Notes under the pieces: generated by a model | The model's input: only the letters and a program-made list of their open reading frames with translations | What the model was told of the DNA's origin: nothing | Databases searched by the model: none | Made by a program: the position numbers and the translations under genes | From: CAZPRQ01 sp964589415 | GTDB lineage: Bacteria; Patescibacteriota; Doudnabacteria; UBA920 | DNA length: 14,523 bases | Direction of reading: 5' to 3' | Assembly (NCBI GenBank): GCA_964589415.1 | Contig: CAZPRQ010000034.1 | Coordinates: 1 to 14,523, forward strand | In this document: positions 1 through 6,257 of the stretch, piece after piece | Numbering within the stretch: position 1 is the first letter of the stretch | How the letters are laid out: each line of letters starts with the position of its first letter

Positions 1-13
1 GGCGTATTTTTTG

Positions 14-19
14 TATAAT
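14..19 (+). promoter_or_regulatory. -10 element of secG promoter
   Basis: A perfect TATAAT lies about 30 bases before the secG ATG. The matching -35 would fall left of the window edge, so only half the promoter can be seen. The short leader that follows has no purine-rich SD. Confidence 0.55.
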
Positions 20-49
20 GTGCAAGTCATTAAAAAATAAGTTTTTTCC

Positions 50-268
50 ATGAATCAGATCCTGCAATTTCTAAATATCCTTGTAATGGCGCTGCTAATT
101 GTGGTAATTGCCCTTCAAAACAAGTCGTCCGGACTTTCAAATGTTTTTGGGGGTGCCGGCAACATTGTCCAAACCCGCCGAGGTTTTGAAAAATGGCTTT
201 TTTTCGCGACCATTGCTTTAGGTAGTTTGTTTATTGCCATTAACATAGCTTTCTTGTTTGTAAAATAA
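50..268 (+). CDS. secG: Protein translocase subunit SecG
   Basis: Small membrane subunit of the SecYEG channel, which helps SecA-driven export of preproteins across the inner membrane. The 72 residues have the family layout: a first hydrophobic segment at about 4-22, a polar loop with the SecG signature (GLSNVFGG at 28-35, then QTRRG at 41-45), and a second hydrophobic segment at about 49-70. The length fits the family. The start is the ATG about 30 bases after a TATAAT; no SD is visible, as for most genes here. The next gene, an exported binding protein, starts 38 bases downstream and may be co-transcribed. A small hairpin (269-275 pairing with 292-298) lies between them. Identification is secure from the loop signature and two-helix topology. 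Confidence 0.93.
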   Translation: MNQILQFLNILVMALLIVVIALQNKSSGLSNVFGGAGNIVQTRRGFEKWLFFATIALGSLFIAINIAFLFVK

Positions 269-306
269 TTTACCAACCCCTAAAAAGGCAAGGTAAATAA
301 ACGATT

Positions 307-2058
307 GTGAACGGACAAATCCATAATTTTAAAACTTTAAGCCGGCAAATTCTTTCGGGAATCCGGTGCCTAAAAACCTTCCGACTTTCCTTTTTAAGGA
401 AAGCTTTTTCATTAATGGGCAAGAATGAAAAAATTGCCATTTTAGTCCTCGTAAGCGTTGCTCTTTTAAGCGTAGCATGGAGCGTGGCCAACTACGTATA
501 TAACCACACAGATCCCGCTCCTGCATATGGCGGCACTTACATAGAAGGCGCAGTTGGACAACCGACTTACATTAACCCGGCGCTTGCTCACCAAGAAATA
601 GACCAGACACTTATTAAATTGGTTTATTCCGGTCTGTATACGCTGGACACGGAAGGCAATGTAGTTCCGGATTTGGCAGCTGCCATGCCTGTAATTTCCG
701 ATGACCAAAAACAATACACCGTGGAGCTTAAAAAAGACATTGTCTGGCATAATGAGAAACCGTTTACGGCAGATGATGTTATTTTTACGCTTCAAATAAT
801 AAAAGATTCGGCTTTCCACAGCCCCCTGCGCATGGAATGGCAATCTACCAATGTGGAAAAACTTAACGACTACTCCATAAAGTTCACAACCAAAGATGTT
901 TCCGGCCCTTTTCTAAGCAATCTCACCCTGCCAATTTTGCCCAAATATATATGGGGCAAGCAGGAAGCGAAAAATTTTACCCTATCGCAAAACAACCTGG
1001 AAGCCATTGGCACCGGGCCTTACATGATCCAGGAAATAAAAAAATTGGCTTCGGGGAAAATTCAGCAAATTACCCTGGAATCCTTTAGCCAGTATAAACC
1101 TCAGAGGCCGCTTATAGAAAAGTTGATAATAAAATTTTATGATACGGACCAGGATTTACTTAACGCTTTCCACAGTAAAGAAATTCACGGCCTGGGATAT
1201 ATATCCGGCGACAGCAATGTAAAGCTCGATGAACGCCGAAATAATATTATACTTACTAAGGTTCGCATGCCTCATTACCAAGTAATTTTTTTCAATTTTC
1301 TTCAGCCGGAATTGTCCGACCTTAGAGTTAGAAAAGCCCTGTGGTCCGTTTCCGACCGGCAATATATAGTGGATAAAATATTAAAAGGCCGGGCATTTAT
1401 ACCATATTCACCTCTTGTATTCGCTTCCCAACAAGCAACCTTACCTACCGAAAGTCAAAACTCCTTGGAAGAAGCAGGCAAGCTACTTGACCAGGCAGGC
1501 TGGAAAATTGACGCGAGCACGGGCTTTCGCACCAAAAAAAACCAAACTTTGGAACTGACTTTATCTACCAATGACACACCGGCCAATTCCAAAGTTGCCG
1601 AGTATTTGGCCGAGCAATGGCGATTGCTGGGTATTAAAATAACTTTAAGGGTGTTGCCCACCAATCTACTAACTGAACAGGAAATAAAACCACGGGCATT
1701 CCAAATATTACTTTTTAACCAGCGTTTCAGCGCCGATCCGGATTCTTTCGCGTTTTGGCACAGCAGCCAAAGCCGCGACCCGGGCTTAAACCTTTCGGGC
1801 TTTGAAAATCCACAAGCCGACAAACTTATAACGGAAGCCCGAAACACGACTAACCGGAAAATACGAGAACAAAAATATCTTGAATTTAACCAGCTCTTCT
1901 CAACACAAATTCCGGCATTCTTTTTAACCCAAGCGGAGTATGTCTATGCCGCGGATTCGGACATTAAAAATGTTACTCTGGGCATAATGTTTGAACCAAA
2001 CCAGCGTTTTACAGGCATAGCCAAGTGGAATATGGCGGAAAAGCGAATTTGGAAATAG
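307..2058 (+). CDS. Membrane-anchored peptide/nickel-type ABC transporter substrate-binding protein (SBP family 5)
   Basis: Extracytoplasmic binding protein of the oligopeptide/dipeptide (OppA/DppA) class. There is a basic N-terminal stretch (1-42), one hydrophobic segment at about 43-63, then a mature domain opening with GGTYIEGAVGQPTYINPAL (75-93), the usual start of this family. Further family features are the VWHNEKPFTADDVIFTL stretch and a long C-terminal lobe. There is no lipobox cysteine, so it is probably held by an uncleaved N-terminal helix and not by lipid. The start is uncertain. The GTG at 307 follows an in-frame stop at 298 and keeps a basic amphipathic lead; an internal ATG at 415 would remove 36 residues and start just before the membrane helix. 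No permease or ATPase genes lie nearby, so the transport partner and substrate are unknown. Confidence 0.88.
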   Translation: MNGQIHNFKTLSRQILSGIRCLKTFRLSFLRKAFSLMGKNEKIAILVLVSVALLSVAWSVANYVYNHTDPAPAYGGTYIEGAVGQPTYINPALAHQEIDQTLIKLVYSGLYTLDTEGNVVPDLAAAMPVISDDQKQYTVELKKDIVWHNEKPFTADDVIFTLQIIKDSAFHSPLRMEWQSTNVEKLNDYSIKFTTKDVSGPFLSNLTLPILPKYIWGKQEAKNFTLSQNNLEAIGTGPYMIQEIKKLASGKIQQITLESFSQYKPQRPLIEKLIIKFYDTDQDLLNAFHSKEIHGLGYISGDSNVKLDERRNNIILTKVRMPHYQVIFFNFLQPELSDLRVRKALWSVSDRQYIVDKILKGRAFIPYSPLVFASQQATLPTESQNSLEEAGKLLDQAGWKIDASTGFRTKKNQTLELTLSTNDTPANSKVAEYLAEQWRLLGIKITLRVLPTNLLTEQEIKPRAFQILLFNQRFSADPDSFAFWHSSQSRDPGLNLSGFENPQADKLITEARNTTNRKIREQKYLEFNQLFSTQIPAFFLTQAEYVYAADSDIKNVTLGIMFEPNQRFTGIAKWNMAEKRIWK

Positions 2059-2087
2059 CATCCGCAAATACTGAAAAGGCTCTGCTG

Positions 2088-2116
2088 TTGCGCGGTTTAT
2101 TTTAAAAACGTACAAT
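2088..2116 (+). promoter_or_regulatory. Promoter of the nested tRNA locus
   Basis: TTGCGC at 2088-2093 and TACAAT at 2111-2116 are separated by 17 bases, the ideal sigma70 spacing. The predicted start is near 2123, so the primary transcript would carry about 75 bases of leader before the outer tRNA. Confidence 0.6.
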
Positions 2117-2234
2117 ATACTACATGGGTGTGCGGTAAAATCCCGTGCAAATACCCTAAAGGTATTACTACGTGGCAAGTTGGCATACTTAAATTATGGG
2201 CACGTGGCGGAACTGGCATACGCATCCCGCACTT

Positions 2235-2367
2235 TCTTTACAATATCAAAGCTTGATTGTATTTCGCTCGAGTGGTGGAATTGGCAGACACGCACGGTTC
2301 AGGGCCGTGTGACCGCAAGGTCATGGGAGTTCGACTCTCCCCTCGAGCACCAACTAATTGCAATATG
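2235..2367 (+). other. Intron-like insert carrying a tRNA gene
   Basis: This 133-base block sits between the two halves of the outer tRNA. The proposed boundaries (U before the first base, G as the last base) match the position and end bases of group I introns in tRNA-Leu(UAA), which split U34 from A35. The block is too short for a group I core once the 87-base inner tRNA is taken out: only 31 and 15 bases remain. The left piece forms a hairpin (TACAAT 2239-2244 with ATTGTA 2256-2261). The flanks CTTTC (2232-2236) and GAAAG (2367-2371) can extend the anticodon helix to 12 positions with one A-C mismatch. Confidence 0.4.
2266..2352 (+). tRNA. tRNA-Leu (anticodon CAG), complete, nested inside another tRNA
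   Basis: The cloverleaf is complete: acceptor GCTCGAG (2266-2272) pairs with CTCGAGC (2342-2348), then A73 and an encoded CCA (2350-2352). The anticodon stem is CACGG/CCGTG (2293-2297 with 2305-2309) with loop TTCAGGG and anticodon CAG at 2300-2302, reading CUG. The variable arm is long (GACC-GCAA-GGTC) and the T arm is GGGAG-TTCGACT-CTCCC. Every helix is intact, so this gene should work. RNase P cleavage at its 5' end and 3' trimming would cut the outer tRNA transcript in two. Confidence 0.95.
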
Positions 2368-2527
2368 AAAGCGCGGGATGGGAGTAATCCCGTGGAGGTT
2401 CAAATCCTCTCGTGCCCACCATTAATTTTTTTATTCAACCTTGCCTCATATTGTCCCGCAAAGACTTATTTAGAAATCATTCCTGACCCAATGAATTTGC
2501 TTCCCCATTTGGTCAATTTAGCGAAAT

Positions 2528-2556
2528 TTGACGAGAAAGAGCCCCTATGCTATAAT
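2528..2556 (+). promoter_or_regulatory. Strong promoter upstream of the RNase J gene
   Basis: TTGACG (2528-2533), a 17-base spacer and TATAAT (2551-2556), with TGC directly before the -10, make an extended, near-consensus sigma70 promoter. It is one of the strongest in the window. The predicted start is near 2563, about 258 bases before the rnj ATG. Confidence 0.8.
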
Positions 2557-2562
2557 ATAGCC

Positions 2563-2820
2563 ACTTAGTTAAATTCTCCCTGAAATAAAAGGAAAGCTTA
2601 ACTTAATTATTTTGCAGAAAAGCAGCATTTAGTGCATGATTGCGTATCATACGTGGTAACTATTCATGTGTTAATTGCGCAGCAGCAGCGGATCGGCCTT
2701 ATAAGCCATTTGCAACTGCAGACCTATATTGCTACACAGGCTCGCTTTAGAGTCTATTAGTATTTTAATGCTTATTATTAGTTAAGGATTTTAGCGCATA
2801 TTAAATCCTGAAAATTCATT
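2563..2820 (+). promoter_or_regulatory. Long structured 5' leader of rnj, or an unrecognised small RNA
   Basis: About 258 bases between the promoter and the rnj start hold no convincing gene. Several hairpins are visible: AGTTAA/TTAACT near the 5' end, ATGAT/ATCAT around 2636-2650, and GGATTT/AAATCC (2786-2791 with 2803-2808) just before the ATG. This last one buries the only AAGGA-like motif. A seven-codon reading frame (2636-2659, MIAYHTW, no SD) is present. I see no T-box, RNase P, SRP or tmRNA signature. The region could be an autoregulatory leader, since RNA-decay genes are often controlled through their own 5' ends, but that is inference. Confidence 0.45.
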
Positions 2821-4683
2821 ATGATTAGAAAAACCAATTACTCGGGAAGGCACGGCGGTAAACATATTTCGTCGCAAAGCCACCGAAGCGGCGGCCATAC
2901 CGCGCCTGCCAAAACTGACCGGCTTGACTCGCTAATAAACCAGGCAACCGGCTCCTCTGAAGAGTCTAAAAAAGTGGCCGGCCCAGTGGCGACCAGCCTT
3001 TATACTTCATCGCGCCAAAACTTAAGGGTTATTCCCATGGGCGGCGTGGAAGAAGTAGGCGAGAACATGACTGTCTTGGAATACGGTGACGATCTTATTG
3101 TCATTGACATGGGACTTGCTTTTCCCGACGAAACTATGCCGGGCATAGACTATATTATTCCAGACACAAAATGGCTGGAACAAAACAAGCGCCGAATACG
3201 CGGAGTTATAATTACCCACGGTCATTTGGACCACATTGGCGCTATTCCGTACATTATGCCAAAAATTGGCGATCCCCCAATTTACACACTGCCCCTTACG
3301 GCAGGTTTTGTAAAAAAGCGTTTGGAGGAATTTGGACTTTTGGGCCGCAGCCGAATAAACGTAGTAAGCAAAGACGATACACTGGCTTTAGGCAGCTTTA
3401 AAATTCGCTTTTTTAGGCTGAACCACAACATTCCGGATTCGGTAGGTTTGTCCATTGTTACCCCTGCGGGACAAATAATATATGCCACTGACTGGAAATT
3501 TGACCACACGCCAGCAGACGGCAAACCTTCGGAATTCCAAAAAATAGCCAAATTCGCCAGCGAAGGCGTTATGCTCCTAATGTCGGACTCAACCAATGCC
3601 ATAAAGCCGGGCTACTGTATGTCGGAACGGGAACTGGGTCTCACCATTGACCGCACATTTGCCGAAATAAAGGGTAGAATTATTTTTGCCACTTTTTCCA
3701 CCAACATTTCCCGCGTACAGCAAGTTTTTGATGCCGCGGCCAAATATAATCGTAAAATTATTGTTACCGGCCGCAGCTTGGTAAATAACATAGAAATTGC
3801 CTTGTCCTTAGGATACCTTAAAATTCAGCCCAAAATTATTATTAAATCTGAACAAGCTAAGAAATACCCGGACAACCAAATTGTTATATTAACCACAGGC
3901 AGCCAAGGCGAAGACGCGGCAGGCCTTGCGCGCATGGCTCGCGGGGACCACAAAACCGTAAAAGTAAAAAAGGGCGACACGGCCATAATTTCCGCAACCC
4001 CAATTCCGGGCAATGAACGATCGGTCGCGGCCGTGCTTTCCAACCTGACCAGACTGGGCGCCCATGTCATTTACAGCAAAATTCTTGATATTCACACTTC
4101 AGGCCACGCCCACCAGGAAGAGCTTAAACTTATGATGGCCCTGGTTAAACCCAAATTCTTTATGCCAATTCATGGCGAACACCATATGATTGTCGCCCAC
4201 GCGGAATTGGCCAAGACCATGGGTTTGCCGGATGCAAATATTTTTGCTCTGGACAATGGTCAAATTTTGGAAATTACTTCGGCCCAGCAGGCCAAAGTGG
4301 TGGAAGACCCCAACCTTACAACGGGCTACGTTTTTATTGACGGTTTGGGGATTGGCGATGTTGGCGAAGTGGTAATACGCGATCGCCAAGTTATGGCCAA
4401 AGACGGCATGTTTGTCATTATTATGACGCTCGACCGCAGAAACGGTAAAATGGTAAATCAGCCGGACATTATATCCCGCGGATTTATTTATATGAAGGGC
4501 AATGACGATCTAATAAGGGAAGTTAAACACGAAGTGCGTAAACTTGTAGACAGCAAGGGTAAAGAAAAACTGGAACCCAATTGGGCTTACCTTAGAAATG
4601 TCATCCGCGATGAAATCGGCGAATACCTCTACCAGAAAACAGAACGTAGGCCAATGGTGCTACCCGTTGTGATCGAGGTATAG
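2821..4683 (+). CDS. rnj: Ribonuclease J (metallo-beta-lactamase/beta-CASP RNase)
   Basis: RNase J combines 5'-to-3' exonuclease and endonuclease activity in mRNA decay and rRNA/tRNA maturation. After a basic, His/Ser-rich N-terminal tail of about 65 residues, the metallo-beta-lactamase domain carries the zinc motif HGHLDH (133-138), where many bacterial RNase J proteins have E instead of L. The beta-CASP domain contains TTGSQGE (358-364). SGHAHQEE (427-434) and PIHGEHH (449-455) supply further metal and phosphate-pocket residues. The C-terminal domain ends at residue 620, a little longer than the usual roughly 555 because of the N-terminal tail. The start is the first ATG after the long leader; no SD is seen. 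An intrinsic terminator closes the unit. The tail could bind RNA or partners and is typical of RNase J outside Bacillus. Assignment is firm. Confidence 0.95.
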   Translation: MIRKTNYSGRHGGKHISSQSHRSGGHTAPAKTDRLDSLINQATGSSEESKKVAGPVATSLYTSSRQNLRVIPMGGVEEVGENMTVLEYGDDLIVIDMGLAFPDETMPGIDYIIPDTKWLEQNKRRIRGVIITHGHLDHIGAIPYIMPKIGDPPIYTLPLTAGFVKKRLEEFGLLGRSRINVVSKDDTLALGSFKIRFFRLNHNIPDSVGLSIVTPAGQIIYATDWKFDHTPADGKPSEFQKIAKFASEGVMLLMSDSTNAIKPGYCMSERELGLTIDRTFAEIKGRIIFATFSTNISRVQQVFDAAAKYNRKIIVTGRSLVNNIEIALSLGYLKIQPKIIIKSEQAKKYPDNQIVILTTGSQGEDAAGLARMARGDHKTVKVKKGDTAIISATPIPGNERSVAAVLSNLTRLGAHVIYSKILDIHTSGHAHQEELKLMMALVKPKFFMPIHGEHHMIVAHAELAKTMGLPDANIFALDNGQILEITSAQQAKVVEDPNLTTGYVFIDGLGIGDVGEVVIRDRQVMAKDGMFVIIMTLDRRNGKMVNQPDIISRGFIYMKGNDDLIREVKHEVRKLVDSKGKEKLEPNWAYLRNVIRDEIGEYLYQKTERRPMVLPVVIEV

Positions 4684-4709
4684 AAGCCCAACTTGTCCGC
4701 CGTAACCTT

Positions 4710-4746
4710 AAAACACCCCCCGCCTTAGGCGGGGGTGTTTTGTTTT
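4710..4746. terminator. Strong intrinsic terminator after rnj, usable on both strands
   Basis: AAAACAC and a C run plus GCC pair with GGC, a G run and GTGTTTT around a TTA loop (one C bulged). T-rich sequence follows on the + strand, and the A run on the 5' side gives a U tract on the other strand. Confidence 0.92.
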
Positions 4747-4758
4747 CCCCCTGCATAC

Positions 4759-4786
4759 TTGTAGACGAGCGCCTATTTGCTATAAT
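4759..4786 (+). promoter_or_regulatory. Promoter giving a leaderless trpS mRNA
   Basis: TATAAT (4781-4786) is preceded by TGC (an extended -10) and by TTGTAG (4759-4764) with a 16-base spacer. Only six bases separate the -10 from the trpS ATG, so transcription should start at or next to the A of the start codon. Confidence 0.7.
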
Positions 4787-4792
4787 TAGTTT

Positions 4793-5764
4793 ATGAATAC
4801 TACAATCGTTTCCGGCATACGGGCCAGCGGCAAATTGCATATTGGGAATTACTTGGGGGCGCTAAAGCAATTTGTCGAACTGCAGGAACAAGGCCATACC
4901 TGCTACTTTTTTATAGCCGATTTACACGGAATAACCACGCCTTTTGAACCCAAAGAACTTTCCTTAAATACGCTGGACGTTGCCGCCACCTATTTGGCCG
5001 CCGGCATAAACCCTCAAAAATCCGTTTTCTTTTTACAAAACCATGTCTTAGAACACGCCACGCTGGCTTGGATTTTTAACTGCATTACCCCCTTAGGAGA
5101 ATTGGAGCGCATGACCCAATACAAGGACAAGGCTAAGCAGCACAAAGAAAGCATAAACGCCGGACTGCTTACCTACCCCGCCCTAATGGCCGCGGACATT
5201 TTAATGTATAAACCAACCGCCGTACCCGTAGGCGAAGACCAAACCCAGCATGTGGAGCTTGCCAGAATTATTGCCAGAAAATTCAATAATAAATTTGGTA
5301 AGACTTTCCCCGAACCGCATACATTCTTGCGCAAGCCTTTGCGTATAATGTCGCTAACCGACCCGGAAAATAAAATGAGCAAAACCGGAGACGAAGCGCT
5401 CTTGTTAGACGACGAACCTAAAGAAATTCTTCGCAAGCTGAAAAAGGCTGTTACTGCAAGCGAGCCGGGCAAAAAGTCACCGGGCGTGGAAAATTTATTT
5501 ACCCTACTTGAACATTTTGGAAACGAGCAGCAAATTGGCTACTTTCGCGGCATGCAGGAGAACCACACGTTAAAATTCAGTGAACTTAAAGAAACACTGG
5601 CCGCCGACATTGCCGAATACTTTGCCGAGTTCCGCGAAAAAAAACAAGCATTGCTTTCTAACCCACAAAATATTGCCGAAATTCTGGGCCAAGGCGCCCA
5701 CAAGGCTCGCGGCATAGCGAGCCAGACCATTTTTGAAGTCAAACAAAAAATCGGCCTGCTGTAA
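4793..5764 (+). CDS. trpS: Tryptophanyl-tRNA synthetase
   Basis: Class I aminoacyl-tRNA synthetase that charges tRNA-Trp with tryptophan using ATP. The Rossmann-fold signature HIGN lies at 16-19 within SGIRASGKLHIGNYLGAL. The second ATP-binding loop is KMSKT (194-198), where KMSKS is usual. GEDQTQHVELAR, typical of bacterial TrpRS, lies between them. At 323 residues the length is normal for the bacterial enzyme. The ATG sits six bases after a TATAAT, so the message is probably leaderless. No T-box or other leader control fits in the short gap upstream. A hairpin plus T run overlaps the stop codon. The start is well supported because the family core begins within ten residues of it. Confidence 0.95.
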   Translation: MNTTIVSGIRASGKLHIGNYLGALKQFVELQEQGHTCYFFIADLHGITTPFEPKELSLNTLDVAATYLAAGINPQKSVFFLQNHVLEHATLAWIFNCITPLGELERMTQYKDKAKQHKESINAGLLTYPALMAADILMYKPTAVPVGEDQTQHVELARIIARKFNNKFGKTFPEPHTFLRKPLRIMSLTDPENKMSKTGDEALLLDDEPKEILRKLKKAVTASEPGKKSPGVENLFTLLEHFGNEQQIGYFRGMQENHTLKFSELKETLAADIAEYFAEFREKKQALLSNPQNIAEILGQGAHKARGIASQTIFEVKQKIGLL

Positions 5765-5778
5765 GTCGGCCGGTTTTT
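5752..5778 (+). terminator. Weak terminator overlapping the trpS stop
   Basis: CGGCC (5752-5756) pairs with GGCCG (5768-5772) around an 11-base loop containing the stop codon, then G and five T residues. The stem is short, so read-through into the next gene is possible. Confidence 0.5.
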
Positions 5779-5820
5779 AAATCGCCGTTTTGCGATACAA
5801 TTTTAAGGGAGGGGTCACGT

Positions 5821-6156
5821 ATGCCGTCAATGATTATTATTTCTTGCACACCGTCTGCACTGCCTCATGACAGTGATGCTGTAATTTTCGGTTATTCGGT
5901 GATGCATGCCACACCTGAAAATGCCCATAAATACAACATCTGGCATCCTCACCCGCATAACAACAGCATACTCATTGTTGCGGTGGAAGATTGCGGACAG
6001 TTTAACTGTTCCAATCCACAAGATTTTGCCTACATAGGCCTTTGTTATTCTCAGCCGCAAATAGTGTACGCACGCATCTGCTCGCGCGGTTTACAATGGC
6101 TTGAAAACAACGCCAATTGCCTTTTTGGATGTATAGACATGTCCATGGCGGCATAA
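5821..6156 (+). CDS. Unknown Cys/His-containing small protein (111 aa)
   Basis: I do not recognise this protein. It has 111 residues with seven cysteines (in the contexts SC, DC, NC, LC, IC, NC and GC) and an HPHPH run near residue 43, so metal binding or disulfides are possible. There is no signal peptide or membrane helix. Support for a real gene: a GGGAGGGG SD 6-8 bases before the ATG, a TACAAT -10-like box at 5796-5801 just upstream, and a strong terminator right after the stop. The -35 is poor. The layout (own SD, own terminator, single gene) resembles the small-gene island at 7.8-10.2 kb more than its housekeeping neighbours. A hairpin, GCGGCAT/ATGCCGC (6149-6166), overlaps the stop codon. 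Function unknown. Confidence 0.65.
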   Translation: MPSMIIISCTPSALPHDSDAVIFGYSVMHATPENAHKYNIWHPHPHNNSILIVAVEDCGQFNCSNPQDFAYIGLCYSQPQIVYARICSRGLQWLENNANCLFGCIDMSMAA

Positions 6157-6177
6157 AGATGCCGCTCCGCCATTAAC

Positions 6178-6218
6178 AAGGCCTGCCTAGCTTAACCGCT
6201 CTGCAGGCCTTTTTCTTT
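6178..6218 (+). terminator. Intrinsic terminator after the 111-aa gene
   Basis: AAGGCCTGC (6178-6186) pairs perfectly with GCAGGCCTT (6203-6211) around a 16-base loop, followed by TTTCTTT. It faces the 3' end of the minus-strand mutase gene and could also slow transcription from that side. Confidence 0.85.
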
Positions 6219-6257
6219 AAACAAAAAGTTGGACTTTAAATACTAATATAAAAATGC

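Larger units (their letters stand above)
2198..2421 (+). tRNA. Outer class II tRNA (Leu-type, possibly UAA) interrupted in its anticodon arm
   Basis: Two tRNA halves flank a complete tRNA gene. The 5' half (2198-2236) has acceptor GGGCACG, TG, and a D arm GCG/CGC with a Leu-like loop. The 3' half (2367-2421) has a long variable arm (GGGA-GTAA-TCCC, 2380-2391), T stem and loop GGAGG-TTCAAAT-CCTCT (2394-2410), acceptor strand CGTGCCC pairing perfectly with the 5' half, A73 and an encoded CCA (2419-2421). The anticodon stem TCCCG/CGGGA (2225-2229 with 2374-2378) also pairs across the insert. A long variable arm with A73 points to leucine. With a standard 5-bp anticodon stem, position 33 would be A and not U. 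If the stem is 7 bp, removing 2235-2367 gives a CTTAAAG loop with anticodon UAA. It could be a spliced tRNA, a split tRNA or a pseudogene. A T-rich tract follows the CCA and may end transcription. Confidence 0.6.

Noticed and set aside
2235..2367. A working group I intron in the outer tRNA
   Set aside because: Only 46 bases remain besides the inner tRNA, far below a group I core, and no core motifs are present.
2180..2568. Two overlapping + strand frames of 62 and 103 codons across the tRNA locus
   Set aside because: They translate tRNA sequence, and the RNA structures explain the region fully.
2636..2659. Seven-codon leader peptide (MIAYHTW) controlling rnj
   Set aside because: It has no SD, a single Trp codon, and no terminator/antiterminator pair linked to it.
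2563..2820. T-box, RNase P RNA, SRP RNA or tmRNA in the rnj leader
   Set aside because: None of the conserved motifs of these RNAs could be found by eye.
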